Source: Ureibacillus aquaedulcis
Lineage (GTDB): Bacteria; Bacillota; Bacilli; Bacillales_A; Planococcaceae
Direction: 5' to 3'
NCBI RefSeq assembly: GCF_030418165.1
Contig: NZ_JAUHTQ010000011.1
Span: 1 to 64,000 of the forward strand
DNA length: 64,000 nucleotides
This document shows positions 54,226 through 62,723 of this stretch, piece by piece. A program made the position numbers and the translations under genes. The notes below the pieces were generated by a model. The model worked only from the letters and a program-made list of their open reading frames with translations, searched no databases and was not told the origin of the DNA. Numbering within the stretch: position 1 is the stretch's first letter; every line of letters starts with the position of its first letter.

Positions 54226-54915
54226 TTATTTTAATAATTGTTTAAGATTTGCTTTGAATTCTCCAAAGGTTTTCCCTTCTTTACCATAGGCCCCCATACT
54301 TCTGCAAACTAATATATTCACAATTTTGCCACTGTCCAATTCTAGCTTGGCAATAACCCCTTTTTGCTCCAATGCCTGCACCGACAAAGCTAGGTCATCA
54401 ACTTCAAGATCTACTAACCGGGCTTTAAATTGCTCGATAAACAGTTTGAATGCACTTGAGCCTTGGACGATTAGGACTTCCGGTTCGAATTCATCAACAA
54501 CTTCTTTGAATATAGTAAAACCGTCTAAATATAGCGGATCTTTGTCTTTTTTTAATTGTTTCAATTCGGTACTTTCCAAGTTCAAACAGTTAATACTTGA
54601 GAGGACGACCTGTTCATTTAAAGCCTCCGCTACATAAGATGCAAAATTTATGGCACCTTTATATTCCCGGGATGCTTCTTCAATTTCATCCCGAAATAAG
54701 TCCGTGAATAAATCTTTATCCACTAAAGTTTCCGCCAATATGGGAAAATCCGCAGCATTTACTTGTAACAGCGGCTCTGGAAATGCGCCTACCAGCAACA
54801 CCCTTGATTTGTATGGGTTGCCTTGTGCCTGAAATGGCAAAAATAAGACTTCTCCTGATTCATTGTCTATTACCCATCTCTGAATTTTTTTTAAAAAGCC
54901 CGTTGATATTGCCAT
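54226..54915 (-). CDS. Hypothetical protein
   Basis: A 229-residue soluble protein. Its first part (RWVIDNESGEVLFLPFQAQGNPYKSRVLLVGAFPEPLLQ) and the VLIVQGSSAFKLFIEQF segment near residue 160 suggest an alpha/beta fold, distantly like uracil-DNA-glycosylase-type proteins, but I cannot assign it. The start at the ATG 54913-54915 follows AAAGGGAGTAGAGAAT; the longer frame from 55008 lacks an SD. Single minus-strand gene; the gap to the riboswitch (54032-54225) is A/T rich and unassigned. Confidence 0.7.
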   Translation of the reverse strand: MAISTGFLKKIQRWVIDNESGEVLFLPFQAQGNPYKSRVLLVGAFPEPLLQVNAADFPILAETLVDKDLFTDLFRDEIEEASREYKGAINFASYVAEALNEQVVLSSINCLNLESTELKQLKKDKDPLYLDGFTIFKEVVDEFEPEVLIVQGSSAFKLFIEQFKARLVDLEVDDLALSVQALEQKGVIAKLELDSGKIVNILVCRSMGAYGKEGKTFGEFKANLKQLLK

Positions 54916-55009
54916 ATTCTCTACTCCCTTTACATCTGATACTAGATTTTCTATGTCCATTATAACAAGGACGTTTATCAAAAATGAAAAAATACAAGTA
55001 GGATACATA

Positions 55010-55046
55010 AAAAATCGGTAAAACCCATCAATTGAATTTTACCGAT
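55010..55046 (-). terminator. Terminator of the amino acid permease
   Basis: AAATCGGTAAAA and TTTTACCGATTT arms downstream of the stop at 55056. Confidence 0.85.
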
Positions 55047-55055
55047 TTACTAATT

Positions 55056-56513
55056 TTATCTATGTGTATCAACATCGCACTTATCTAAAGGTACGATTTT
55101 CGTTTTATATTTAACTTTGTAGCCTAACCATAAAGCAATGAAGAGCGGAATCCCTATATAGGAAACAGCAATTCCATACCAATCAATCGATCCTAGTGAA
55201 AATGCTGTATAGTTCTGTCCAACAATCACAATTATACAAACGATCAAGGCAAATAATGGACCGAATGGATAAAATCTCGCTTTATATGGAAGCAAGTTTA
55301 CATCATGCCCTTGCAATACATACGCTTTACGGAAACGGTAATGGCTGATGGCAATACCTACCCATGCGATAAATCCTGACAAACCGGATGCATTTAGAAG
55401 CCACATGTATACAACACCATCACCAAAGTAGGATGATAAAAACGCTAGACATCCCACAGCTAATGTTGCTAGTAAAGCATAGACAGGAATTCCTCGTTTC
55501 GATAGCTTAGCAAAGATTTTTGGCGCTTTGCCATCTACCGCTAGCTGCCAAAGCATACGGGACGAAGCATAAAGTCCAGAGTTTCCTGCAGAAAGCATTG
55601 CCGTTAAAATGATTGCGTTCATTACTGAAGCCGCAAAAGCAATTCCTAGTTTATCAAACACTAATGTAAATGGTGAAACTGCGATATCCTCAGACAACAG
55701 TCTTGAATCTGTATATGGAATCAGTAAGCCAATAGCTAAAATAGCTAAAATGTAGAATAATAAAATCCTCCAGAATACAGAACGAACAGCTTTCGGGATA
55801 TTTTTCCCCGGGTCATCGGTTTCCCCTGCGGTGATTCCCAACAATTCCGTGCCTTGGAACGAAAAACCTGCTGCTAAGAAAATACCGAAAATGGCAAGGA
55901 ACCCGCCATTAAATGGAGCATCTCCCACAAAGAAGTTCTCAAATCCAATTGGATCATGACCTTGCAAAATACCAAAGATCATTAAGAACGAAACAACAAT
56001 AAATACGATGACTGTCATCACTTTAATCATTGCAAACCAGTATTCGCTTTCTCCATAAGCTCTTACTGATAACAGATTAAATGTTAATACAATCGCAATA
56101 AATAAGAATGTCCATAGAGCCGATGAACTATCAGGGAACCAATACTTCATAATAAGCGAGACAGCCGATATTTCAGCGGCAATTGTTATTGCCCAGTTGT
56201 ACCAATAATTCCATCCCATAGCGAATCCAAAGGCAGGGTCTACAAATTTTGTTGCATATGTACTAAATGACCCTGATGTTGGCATAAAGGCTGCCATTTC
56301 CCCAAGACTTGTCATCAGGAAATACACCATAATCCCAATCACTGCGTATGCAACAAGCGCACCACCTGGACCAGCCTCTGCAATGGAAGCTCCACTAGCC
56401 AGAAATAAGCCTGTCCCTATTGTTCCACCAAGAGAAATCATCGTAATATGACGACTTTTCAAGCCCCTTTTAAGCTCAGGTTGAGTATTCTTCTTTCTAT
56501 TTTTGTCACTCAT
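55056..56513 (-). CDS. Amino acid permease (AAT family, LysP-like)
   Basis: A 485-residue APC-superfamily permease with 12 TM segments. The family opening LKSRHITMISLGGTIGTGLFLASG and GALVAYAVIGIMVYFLMTSLGEMAAFMP are clear; GFSFQGTELLGITAGETDDPGKNIPKA near residue 225 is the AAT signature of the lysine/arginine permease type. The substrate is probably a basic amino acid. AAGGAGATTTTTTTC precedes the ATG. A structured leader with a terminator lies upstream. Confidence 0.87.
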   Translation of the reverse strand: MSDKNRKKNTQPELKRGLKSRHITMISLGGTIGTGLFLASGASIAEAGPGGALVAYAVIGIMVYFLMTSLGEMAAFMPTSGSFSTYATKFVDPAFGFAMGWNYWYNWAITIAAEISAVSLIMKYWFPDSSSALWTFLFIAIVLTFNLLSVRAYGESEYWFAMIKVMTVIVFIVVSFLMIFGILQGHDPIGFENFFVGDAPFNGGFLAIFGIFLAAGFSFQGTELLGITAGETDDPGKNIPKAVRSVFWRILLFYILAILAIGLLIPYTDSRLLSEDIAVSPFTLVFDKLGIAFAASVMNAIILTAMLSAGNSGLYASSRMLWQLAVDGKAPKIFAKLSKRGIPVYALLATLAVGCLAFLSSYFGDGVVYMWLLNASGLSGFIAWVGIAISHYRFRKAYVLQGHDVNLLPYKARFYPFGPLFALIVCIIVIVGQNYTAFSLGSIDWYGIAVSYIGIPLFIALWLGYKVKYKTKIVPLDKCDVDTHR

Positions 56514-56581
56514 GAAAAAAATCTCCTTTAAAATACACTCTATTTCAGTATGTCCATCTTTCCGATAGAAACGTCTTTGCC

Positions 56582-56614
56582 CTAAAAATAAAAACCATCA
56601 CAAGTGCGATGGTA
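56582..56614 (-). terminator. Terminator inside the permease leader
   Basis: On the minus strand CCATCGCACTTGTGATGG is followed by TTTTTATTTTT. It lies 70 bp before the permease ATG, and no minus-strand gene exists upstream, so it must end a leader or a small RNA. Confidence 0.85.
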
Positions 56615-56830
56615 TGTTAACCTTAATAGTAATACTCACTTTTCTATAAGGTGTGCCTAACAGGTTAAAAGTTCTCCACATACCTTTTGAGAGTAAAGTT
56701 AACATCTCTTGGAATACGTTTTTCTATGGAAGTTTACGTAGGCTTTCATGAATAAGCTCTAGTTGTACATACATCGAAGCTATGTGATTTTATTGAAATC
56801 ACCACTATCCCAAAGTTACGTTAAGATGTA
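56615..56830 (-). promoter_or_regulatory. Unidentified structured leader of the amino acid permease
   Basis: This stretch of the minus-strand leader contains long-range complementarity: ATGTTAACTTTA (about 56690-56701) against TAAGGTTAACAT (about 56614-56625). It ends at an intrinsic terminator. I tested by eye for L-box (lysine) and T-box motifs and found neither. It may be a riboswitch, attenuator or small RNA. Confidence 0.45.
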
Positions 56831-56918
56831 AGATAGAAGTTGGTTTAAATAATAGTTTAACATGAAAAAATACATTTTTTAATTTGTAGAATTTTCACAT
56901 ACATTACGGAGGGATAAT

Positions 56919-58136
56919 ATGGCTACAACAAATACAACGCATAAAACGAAAAAGTTGCACCTTACAACTTCGACATTGGTTTTCGTCGTAGCAATTATTT
57001 TCCTGGCAAGTACAATGAGATCGCCATTAACCGGGGTTGGGCCCGTTATCTCTTCCATTCGGGAAGGACTCGGGATTTCAAATGTCCTTGCAGGCTTCTT
57101 AACTACGATTCCATTGCTTGCTTTTGCGGTGGTATCCCCATTCGCACCACGAATTTCACGAAGAATCGGCATGGAATATACATTGTTTTATTCGATTATT
57201 TTGCTTGCTATCGGCATTATTTTACGTTCTCTTGGAACTACATCACTGCTAATTATCGGAACGGCTTTAATCGGGATTGCCATTTCTTTTGGTAATGTAT
57301 TAGTTCCCGGGTTCTTTAAATTAAAGTACCCGTTGCATATTGGATTACTAACAGGAATTTATACTGTCTCGATGAATATTTCAGCTGCTGTCGCTGTGGG
57401 GATCAGTAATCCAATCGCAAATAATACTTCTTGGGGCTGGCAGGGTGCGCTATCCATATCCATCATTTTAACTTTGATTACACTGGTTACATGGTTCCCG
57501 CTGCTTCGCGGGGAAAAAGTTGACTTAAAAACAATTTCAAACAATTCGAAGGACAGTACACCTGAGATTAAAATATGGAAAAAGCCTCTAGCCTGGGCAA
57601 TTGCAATTGCTATGGGATTCCAATCCCTGTTATTTTATTGTTCCGTCTCCTGGTTGCCGGAAATATTGGTTTCACAAGGGTATAGTGCCGACAAGGCCGG
57701 CTGGTTAACTTCGGTGATGCAGATGTCGCAAATTCCGATGACATTCCTAATGCCGATTTTTGCCGAAAAATTGCGTTCTCAACGTCCATTTGTCTATATG
57801 TTTACCATTCTTTATATCATAGGATTTGTAGGGCTATTTCTTGAACTTACTGATTTCAGCGTATTATGGATGATTTGTATTGGATTAGCTGGTGGTGCTT
57901 CATTTGGAATCCTAATGATGCTCTTTACTTTACGGACAAAAACTGCCTATGAAGCAGCACAAATTTCCGGGTTCGCACAATCAATCGGCTACTTGCTCGC
58001 CGCTGCAGGACCGGTATTATTCGGATTTCTGCATGATGTGACTGGTAGCTGGGATTCGCCAAACATTCTATTTATCGTATCAGCGCTCATTTTATTCTTC
58101 ACTGGATTTATAAGTGCAAAGGATCGTTATTTATAA
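56919..58136 (+). CDS. CynX/NimT family MFS transporter
   Basis: A 405-residue major facilitator with 12 TM segments. The early segment STMRSPLTGVGPVISSIREGLGIS is typical of the CynX/NimT (cyanate/nitroimidazole transporter) branch. LLAFAVVSPFAPRISRRIGMEYTL provides the loop 2-3 motif. The substrate is unknown. TACGGAGGGATAAT precedes the ATG. It is divergent from the amino acid permease. Confidence 0.87.
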   Translation: MATTNTTHKTKKLHLTTSTLVFVVAIIFLASTMRSPLTGVGPVISSIREGLGISNVLAGFLTTIPLLAFAVVSPFAPRISRRIGMEYTLFYSIILLAIGIILRSLGTTSLLIIGTALIGIAISFGNVLVPGFFKLKYPLHIGLLTGIYTVSMNISAAVAVGISNPIANNTSWGWQGALSISIILTLITLVTWFPLLRGEKVDLKTISNNSKDSTPEIKIWKKPLAWAIAIAMGFQSLLFYCSVSWLPEILVSQGYSADKAGWLTSVMQMSQIPMTFLMPIFAEKLRSQRPFVYMFTILYIIGFVGLFLELTDFSVLWMICIGLAGGASFGILMMLFTLRTKTAYEAAQISGFAQSIGYLLAAAGPVLFGFLHDVTGSWDSPNILFIVSALILFFTGFISAKDRYL

Positions 58137-58218
58137 AGCTCTAAAGTGCTAAAAGCAAACGTATGTACCCTTTTTGTGTTACAATAATATAAATTGTAAG
58201 TTAAAGGGGTTTACCTTG

Positions 58219-58773
58219 TTGGAAAAGAACAAAGAAAAAAAGAAATCACGATTTCGATTAATTCCAATACTCGTCCTACTTGCGATTGGCTATGCCGGCT
58301 GGCGCTATACCGGCACAACAAACGGCGCCCTTGCCGCTGTAGTTACTTTCCTGCTTGTGCTCATCATTTTTAAGATTTGGCTAAGTACAAGAGGATCGGC
58401 GCGATTAAGAAAAGCCGGCATTAGGGAAATTGATGAAATGACAGGTGAAGAGTTTGAGGAATACTTGGGTCGCCTTTTTACTAAACGCGGCTATCATGTT
58501 TCCTATACTAAGGCCTCGGGAGATTATGGGGCTGATTTAATCCTGGAGGATCGAGAGGATATTATTGCTGTCCAGGCGAAACGCTACTCTGGAACCGTTG
58601 GCGTAAAAGCCGTCCAGGAGATTATCGGTGCCTTAAGAATGTACGAAGCAACTCAAGGATGGGTTGTAACAAATAGTTATTTCACAAAACAAGCCGAAAA
58701 ACTGGCCGAGTCAAATGACGTGTATTTAATCAACCGTGATGAATTAATCGACATGATTTTAAAGAAACGATAG
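58219..58773 (+). CDS. Membrane-anchored Mrr-type restriction endonuclease-like protein
   Basis: About 184 residues: two TM helices (FRLIPILVLLAIGYAGWRY and GALAAVVTFLLVLIIFKIW) followed by a soluble Mrr-cat domain. EMTGEEFEEYLGRLFTKRGYHV leads to GDYGADLILEDREDIIAVQAKRYSG, with the PD-(D/E)xK-type residues D, Q-x-K. Mrr domains cut DNA, often modified DNA; TM-linked forms are widespread in Firmicutes with unknown role. The start is one of two adjacent TTGs (58216 or 58219) after AAAGGGG; a longer frame from 58174 lacks an SD. Confidence 0.8.
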   Translation: MEKNKEKKKSRFRLIPILVLLAIGYAGWRYTGTTNGALAAVVTFLLVLIIFKIWLSTRGSARLRKAGIREIDEMTGEEFEEYLGRLFTKRGYHVSYTKASGDYGADLILEDREDIIAVQAKRYSGTVGVKAVQEIIGALRMYEATQGWVVTNSYFTKQAEKLAESNDVYLINRDELIDMILKKR

Positions 58774-58800
58774 TGTGTGATTAAATCGAATAATAACAAG

Positions 58801-58843
58801 AGAAGGAGCCCTCTCATTGAAATGAAGAGAGGCTCCTTTTTTA
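58801..58843. terminator. Bidirectional terminator
   Basis: AAGGAGCC-CTCTC and AGAGA-GGCTCCTT arms, followed by TTTTT on the plus strand, between convergent genes. Confidence 0.92.
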
Positions 58844-58844
58844 T

Positions 58845-59918
58845 TCAAAAGGGATTTTTTTGATAAAAGTAGTTTGGTTTTTTTATGAGATTCTCAATCG
58901 GTTTATGGAAAATATGGGTAGTTGCCGGTGAAATTGGTGGAATCAACCACGACCAATTCCCTGTGACCTGACGATCCGCTGCTTCTTCTTGTTGTTCAAA
59001 TAATTCAAATTGTTGGGCTGCAGTATGATGATCGACGATACTAACTCCATCGGCTTTAAAGGAATGAAGTATGGCAAGATTCAATTCTACAAGAGCGCGA
59101 TCTTTCCAAAGAGAGATATTTGATTTTGTATCAAGATCCATTATTTCTGCAACAGTTGGCAATAAATTATAGCGATTCACATCCGCGAAATTCCTCGCCC
59201 CTATTTCGGTGCCCATATACCAGCCATTAAATGGCGCTGCATGAAATTCGATTCCACCCACACTCAACTTCATATTGGAAACCATTGGCACTGCATACCA
59301 TTTTAGATTAAGCCGGGATAGTTCCTCATATTGAGGATGACGGATAGCCACTTCCAATACATATTCTTTGGGAATATTATATAGGGCAGGCTTGTTGTTG
59401 CCTATTTGAATAACTAACGGTAATACATCAAAGGGTGTTCCCTCACCTTTCCATCCCAGGTCCTCGCACACCTTTGTAAGTTGGATGGAATCTGGGTCGC
59501 CAACTATCCCATTCTCAGTTTCGTATCCCGCATAACGGATTAATTGATAGTTCCAGATTCTTATGCAATTGGGTTTGAAAACGGTAATCGTCGGCCGAAT
59601 TTTCCCGCCATTTGTCGCGTATTCAATATGTTGAAGCAATGCCTGGTAGATTTCATCCTCAGTCTCTAATTGACGTTCATCAAAAACTTGCAAAGAGTTC
59701 CAAAAGAGTCTTCCTATACAACGATTACTATTTCTCCATGCAATCCTTGCACCAAATATTAGTTCTTCCGTTGTTGGGATATATGTTTGATCTTGTTCGA
59801 TTTCCACTAATCGATTCCTTAACCAATCATCGGTTAAAGCGGTTTCATTCTTATATAAAGTTAAAAATTCAATTGCTTCTTTACGTTGCTTTTCATTTTG
59901 CTCATATAATTGGGTCAT
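58845..59918 (-). CDS. nos: Nitric oxide synthase, oxygenase domain only
   Basis: A 357-residue bacterial NOS. The heme-thiolate Cys is in RNSNRCIGRLFWNSL near residue 60; the arginine-binding Glu is in PFNGWYMGTEIGARNF near residue 220. There is no reductase domain, as in other Bacillales NOS, so a cellular flavodoxin must supply electrons. It makes NO from arginine, which protects against oxidative stress and some antibiotics. The ATG at 59916-59918 follows GGAGGGACGGACC; an ATG at 59933 would place this SD inside the gene. Divergent from catalase across 1.1 kb of repeats. Confidence 0.94.
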   Translation of the reverse strand: MTQLYEQNEKQRKEAIEFLTLYKNETALTDDWLRNRLVEIEQDQTYIPTTEELIFGARIAWRNSNRCIGRLFWNSLQVFDERQLETEDEIYQALLQHIEYATNGGKIRPTITVFKPNCIRIWNYQLIRYAGYETENGIVGDPDSIQLTKVCEDLGWKGEGTPFDVLPLVIQIGNNKPALYNIPKEYVLEVAIRHPQYEELSRLNLKWYAVPMVSNMKLSVGGIEFHAAPFNGWYMGTEIGARNFADVNRYNLLPTVAEIMDLDTKSNISLWKDRALVELNLAILHSFKADGVSIVDHHTAAQQFELFEQQEEAADRQVTGNWSWLIPPISPATTHIFHKPIENLIKKPNYFYQKNPF

Positions 59919-60113
59919 GGTCCGTCCCTCCATAGTCCTATTTTATAGGATTGAATTTCACGAACTCAATGAAAGAGTGGCCAGCTAAAAGATGTAAATT
60001 ATATATATGACTAAGAATAGACAAAATTATAGCTGGATGGGATTGAGGTCTTGTTTTCGATGTGAGTTTTGCAGTGACCGGTTTAGAGCTGATGGAATTA
60101 AGAAAGTTTGGGG

Positions 60114-60271
60114 CTTGATGGCGCTTTGGTTCGTTACTTTAGGGGGCGGTTCCGAGACAGTTCGGACTTAGCGAAGCTTTGATTTGTCCCTTTAGGGGAT
60201 GGTTGGTGACGGTTCGGGCTTGGTGGCGCCTTAGTTTGTCTCTTTTAGGGTGCGATTAGTAACAGTCACCT
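60114..60271. repeat. Array D: three tandem units of 52 bp
   Basis: Units beginning CTTGATGGCGCTTTGG, CTTAGCGAAGCTTTGA and CTTGGTGGCGCCTTAG start at about 60114, 60167 and 60219. CTTTAGGGG and ACAGTTCGG/ACGGTTCGG recur. A degenerate copy may precede at about 60062. Confidence 0.75.
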
Positions 60272-60300
60272 TGATCCAACTAGATACAACCTTATACAGT

Positions 60301-60612
60301 GTGCTTTATTCTGCTCAGGAAGTCCTTCCTTACCACAAACTACCTCCACAAAGTGCTTCATCCTCCTTATGAAGACCTTCTCCACTAACAAATCACCTCA
60401 CAAAGTGCTTCATCCACACAATGAAGTACTCCTCCACCACAAATCACCTCATAAAGCGCTTCATCTACACTAATGCAGTTCTCCCCTACCACAAACTACC
60501 TCCACAAAGTGCTTCATCCACACTATGAAGACCTTCGCCACCACAAACTCCCTGCATAAAATGCTTTATCGCTCCCCTTCCGACCACCTTGAATCATGAA
60601 ATTAGAATTTAG
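60301..60612. repeat. Array E: six tandem units of 52 bp
   Basis: Units beginning GTGCTTCATCC (or GTGCTTTAT) start at about 60301, 60353, 60405, 60456, 60509 and 60561. TTCATCC-n-ATGAAG and CCACAAACTACCTCCACAAA recur. The TTCATCCTCCTTATGAA hairpin module is shared with array C. The rest of 59934-61033 is A/T rich; apart from arrays D and E and the catalase promoter I see nothing in it. Confidence 0.85.
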
Positions 60613-60944
60613 CACTCCCCCTCATTCACAACGGGTTTTATTCTTTTCAAACTTAATATTTATCTTATATAATAATAGTTATAAAGAATAGACGAGAAAC
60701 GAAATTCAACTTCATTTTCAATTAGAACGATTTTTTTCAATAAGAGTGAATTTCCTCACATTATTTACACATATTATTCTATTAAAATAATACATAGGGA
60801 TCGCCAATAACAAATGTATCAGAATCTCTCGCTAACGCCTAACATAGAAGTTTCAACTTCAACTCATCACTAAAAAGGCAGTCAATTTCCATGCTACTAA
60901 CATGCAATATCAGAAATAATCAGTTAAATATAAATACTTCTTAA

Positions 60945-60959
60945 AAAGAATTATTATAA
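60945..60959. promoter_or_regulatory. PerR-like box upstream of katA
   Basis: AAAGAATTATTATAA matches the PerR consensus TTATAATnATTATAA at 11 of the 14 defined positions. It lies about 30 bp upstream of the likely -10 (TATACT, 60988-60993). Peroxide induction by PerR is usual for catalase genes in Bacillales. Confidence 0.6.
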
Positions 60960-61033
60960 TTTAGTAGAAATTATGATTTGGTTTTGTTATACTCATTTTT
61001 GAAGAGATTTATTTCATTTAGGAGGTACAAAAA

Positions 61034-62527
61034 ATGACAAATAATAATCAACGTTTAACTACTACTACTGGTACTCCGGTTGTAAGCAATGATGATGTGT
61101 TGACAGCTGGTCGCCGTGGCCCAATTCTATTACAAGACGTATTTTTAATTGAAAAATTAGCGAATTTTAACCGTGAAGTTATTCCAGAACGCCGTATGCA
61201 TGCCAAAGGTTCAGGTGCATTTGGTACATTCACAGTAACTCATGACATTACAAAATATACAAAAGCAAAAATTTTCTCTGAAGTTGGGAAACAAACAGAG
61301 ATGTTCGCCCGTTTCTCTACTGTAGCTGGTGAACGTGGAGCGGCTGATGCAGAGCGTGATATCCGTGGATTTGCACTTAAGTTCTACACTGAAGAAGGCA
61401 ACTGGGATTTAGTAGGTAACAATACGCCTGTATTCTTCTTCCGCGATCCATTACACTTCCCGGATTTAAACCACGTTGTTAAACGTGACCCAAAAACGAA
61501 TATGCACAACGCTAATAGCAACTGGGATTTCTGGACTAGCCTACCAGAGGCATTACACCAAGTAACAATCGTAATGTCCGACCGTGGTATTCCAGATGGT
61601 TACCGTCACATGCACGGATTCGGTTCCCACACATACTCTATGATCAATGATGACAATGAGCGTGTATATGTGAAATTCCACTTCCGTACTGAACAAGGTA
61701 TCAAAAACTTATCTGGTGAAGAAGCAGCAAAAGTGATTGGTCAAGATCGCGAATCTTCACAACGCGACCTATTCGACGCTATCGAAAAAGGCGACTTCCC
61801 TAAATGGAAAATGTACATCCAGGTTATGACAGAAGAACAAGCTCGCAATTCTAAAGACAACCCATTCGACTTAACGAAAGTTTGGTATAAATCTGAGTAC
61901 CCACTTATTCCTGTTGGTGAATTTGAATTAAACAAAAATCCTGAAAACTACTTTGCTGATGTAGAGCAAGCAGCATTTGCTCCATCGAACGTAGTGCCTG
62001 GAATCGGATTCTCACCTGACCGTATGTTGCAGGCTCGTCTATTCGCTTACCAAGATGCAACTCGCTACCGTTTAGGTGTAAATCATTATCAAATCCCGGT
62101 TAATAAACCACGTTGCCCATTCATGGCTTACCACCGCGATGGTCAAGGCCGAGTTGATGGAAACAACGGTAGTGCAATTTCTTACTATCCAAACAGCTAT
62201 GGTGCACTGCAAGCTCAACCACAATACAAAGAGCCTGCATTAGCTTTAGACGGTGGTGCTGACATCTACGACTTCCGCGAAGATGACAACAACTACTTCG
62301 AGCAACCCGGTAAATTATTTAACTTAATGTCTGCAGAGCAAAAAGAAGTTCTATTCCAAAACACTGCAGAAAACCTACAAGGTGTAGAAGAGTTTATTCA
62401 ACGCCGCCACATTCTACACTGCTACTTAGCAGATCCAGCTTACGGTGAAGGTGTAGCTAAAGCTCTTGGCTTAACTCTAGATGGCATGGACCTTTCAAAT
62501 CCTTACCTGGCTACAGTAAGTCAATAA
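61034..62527 (+). CDS. katA: Catalase (monofunctional heme, KatA)
   Basis: A 497-residue small-subunit catalase. The catalytic His is in [13 protein letters not shown] near residue 55; heme-pocket sequences are [21 protein letters not shown] and [11 protein letters not shown]; the proximal Tyr ligand is in [14 protein letters not shown] near residue 345. Length is right for clade 3 enzymes. It destroys hydrogen peroxide in the cytosol. AGGAGGTACAAAAA precedes the ATG. A PerR-like box lies upstream and a strong terminator downstream. Confidence 0.96.
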   Translation: MTNNNQRLTTTTGTPVVSNDDVLTAGRRGPILLQDVFLIEKLANFNREVIPERRMHAKGSGAFGTFTVTHDITKYTKAKIFSEVGKQTEMFARFSTVAGERGAADAERDIRGFALKFYTEEGNWDLVGNNTPVFFFRDPLHFPDLNHVVKRDPKTNMHNANSNWDFWTSLPEALHQVTIVMSDRGIPDGYRHMHGFGSHTYSMINDDNERVYVKFHFRTEQGIKNLSGEEAAKVIGQDRESSQRDLFDAIEKGDFPKWKMYIQVMTEEQARNSKDNPFDLTKVWYKSEYPLIPVGEFELNKNPENYFADVEQAAFAPSNVVPGIGFSPDRMLQARLFAYQDATRYRLGVNHYQIPVNKPRCPFMAYHRDGQGRVDGNNGSAISYYPNSYGALQAQPQYKEPALALDGGADIYDFREDDNNYFEQPGKLFNLMSAEQKEVLFQNTAENLQGVEEFIQRRHILHCYLADPAYGEGVAKALGLTLDGMDLSNPYLATVSQ

Positions 62528-62627
62528 TTTAATAGATAGCATCGAATAAAGGCTTATCCATCCTTATCATTGATATCCAATCCAAAGATTAAAGCTTTGT
62601 AATCTATTGTTTCATTCGATTACGAAT

Positions 62628-62670
62628 AAGAGGATTTATGTTTAATATATGAACATAAATCCTCTTTTTG
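62628..62670 (+). terminator. Terminator of katA
   Basis: AAGAGGATTTATGTT and AACATAAATCCTCTT arms around a 9-nt loop, then TTTTT. Confidence 0.93.
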
Positions 62671-62689
62671 CATATTTGGATTAAAAAAA

Positions 62690-62718
62690 CAGAGTTGCTT
62701 CATAAAGCAACTCTGCGT
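62690..62718 (-). terminator. Terminator of the chemoreceptor gene
   Basis: CAGAGTTGC and GCAACTCTG arms directly after the stop; on the minus strand TTTTTT follows. Confidence 0.9.
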
Positions 62719-62723
62719 CAATT

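Noticed and set aside
56582-56830. Lysine riboswitch or T-box for the permease leader
   Set aside because: Neither L-box core motifs nor the T-box sequence with GGTGG-ACCGCG could be seen, so only an unidentified leader is reported.
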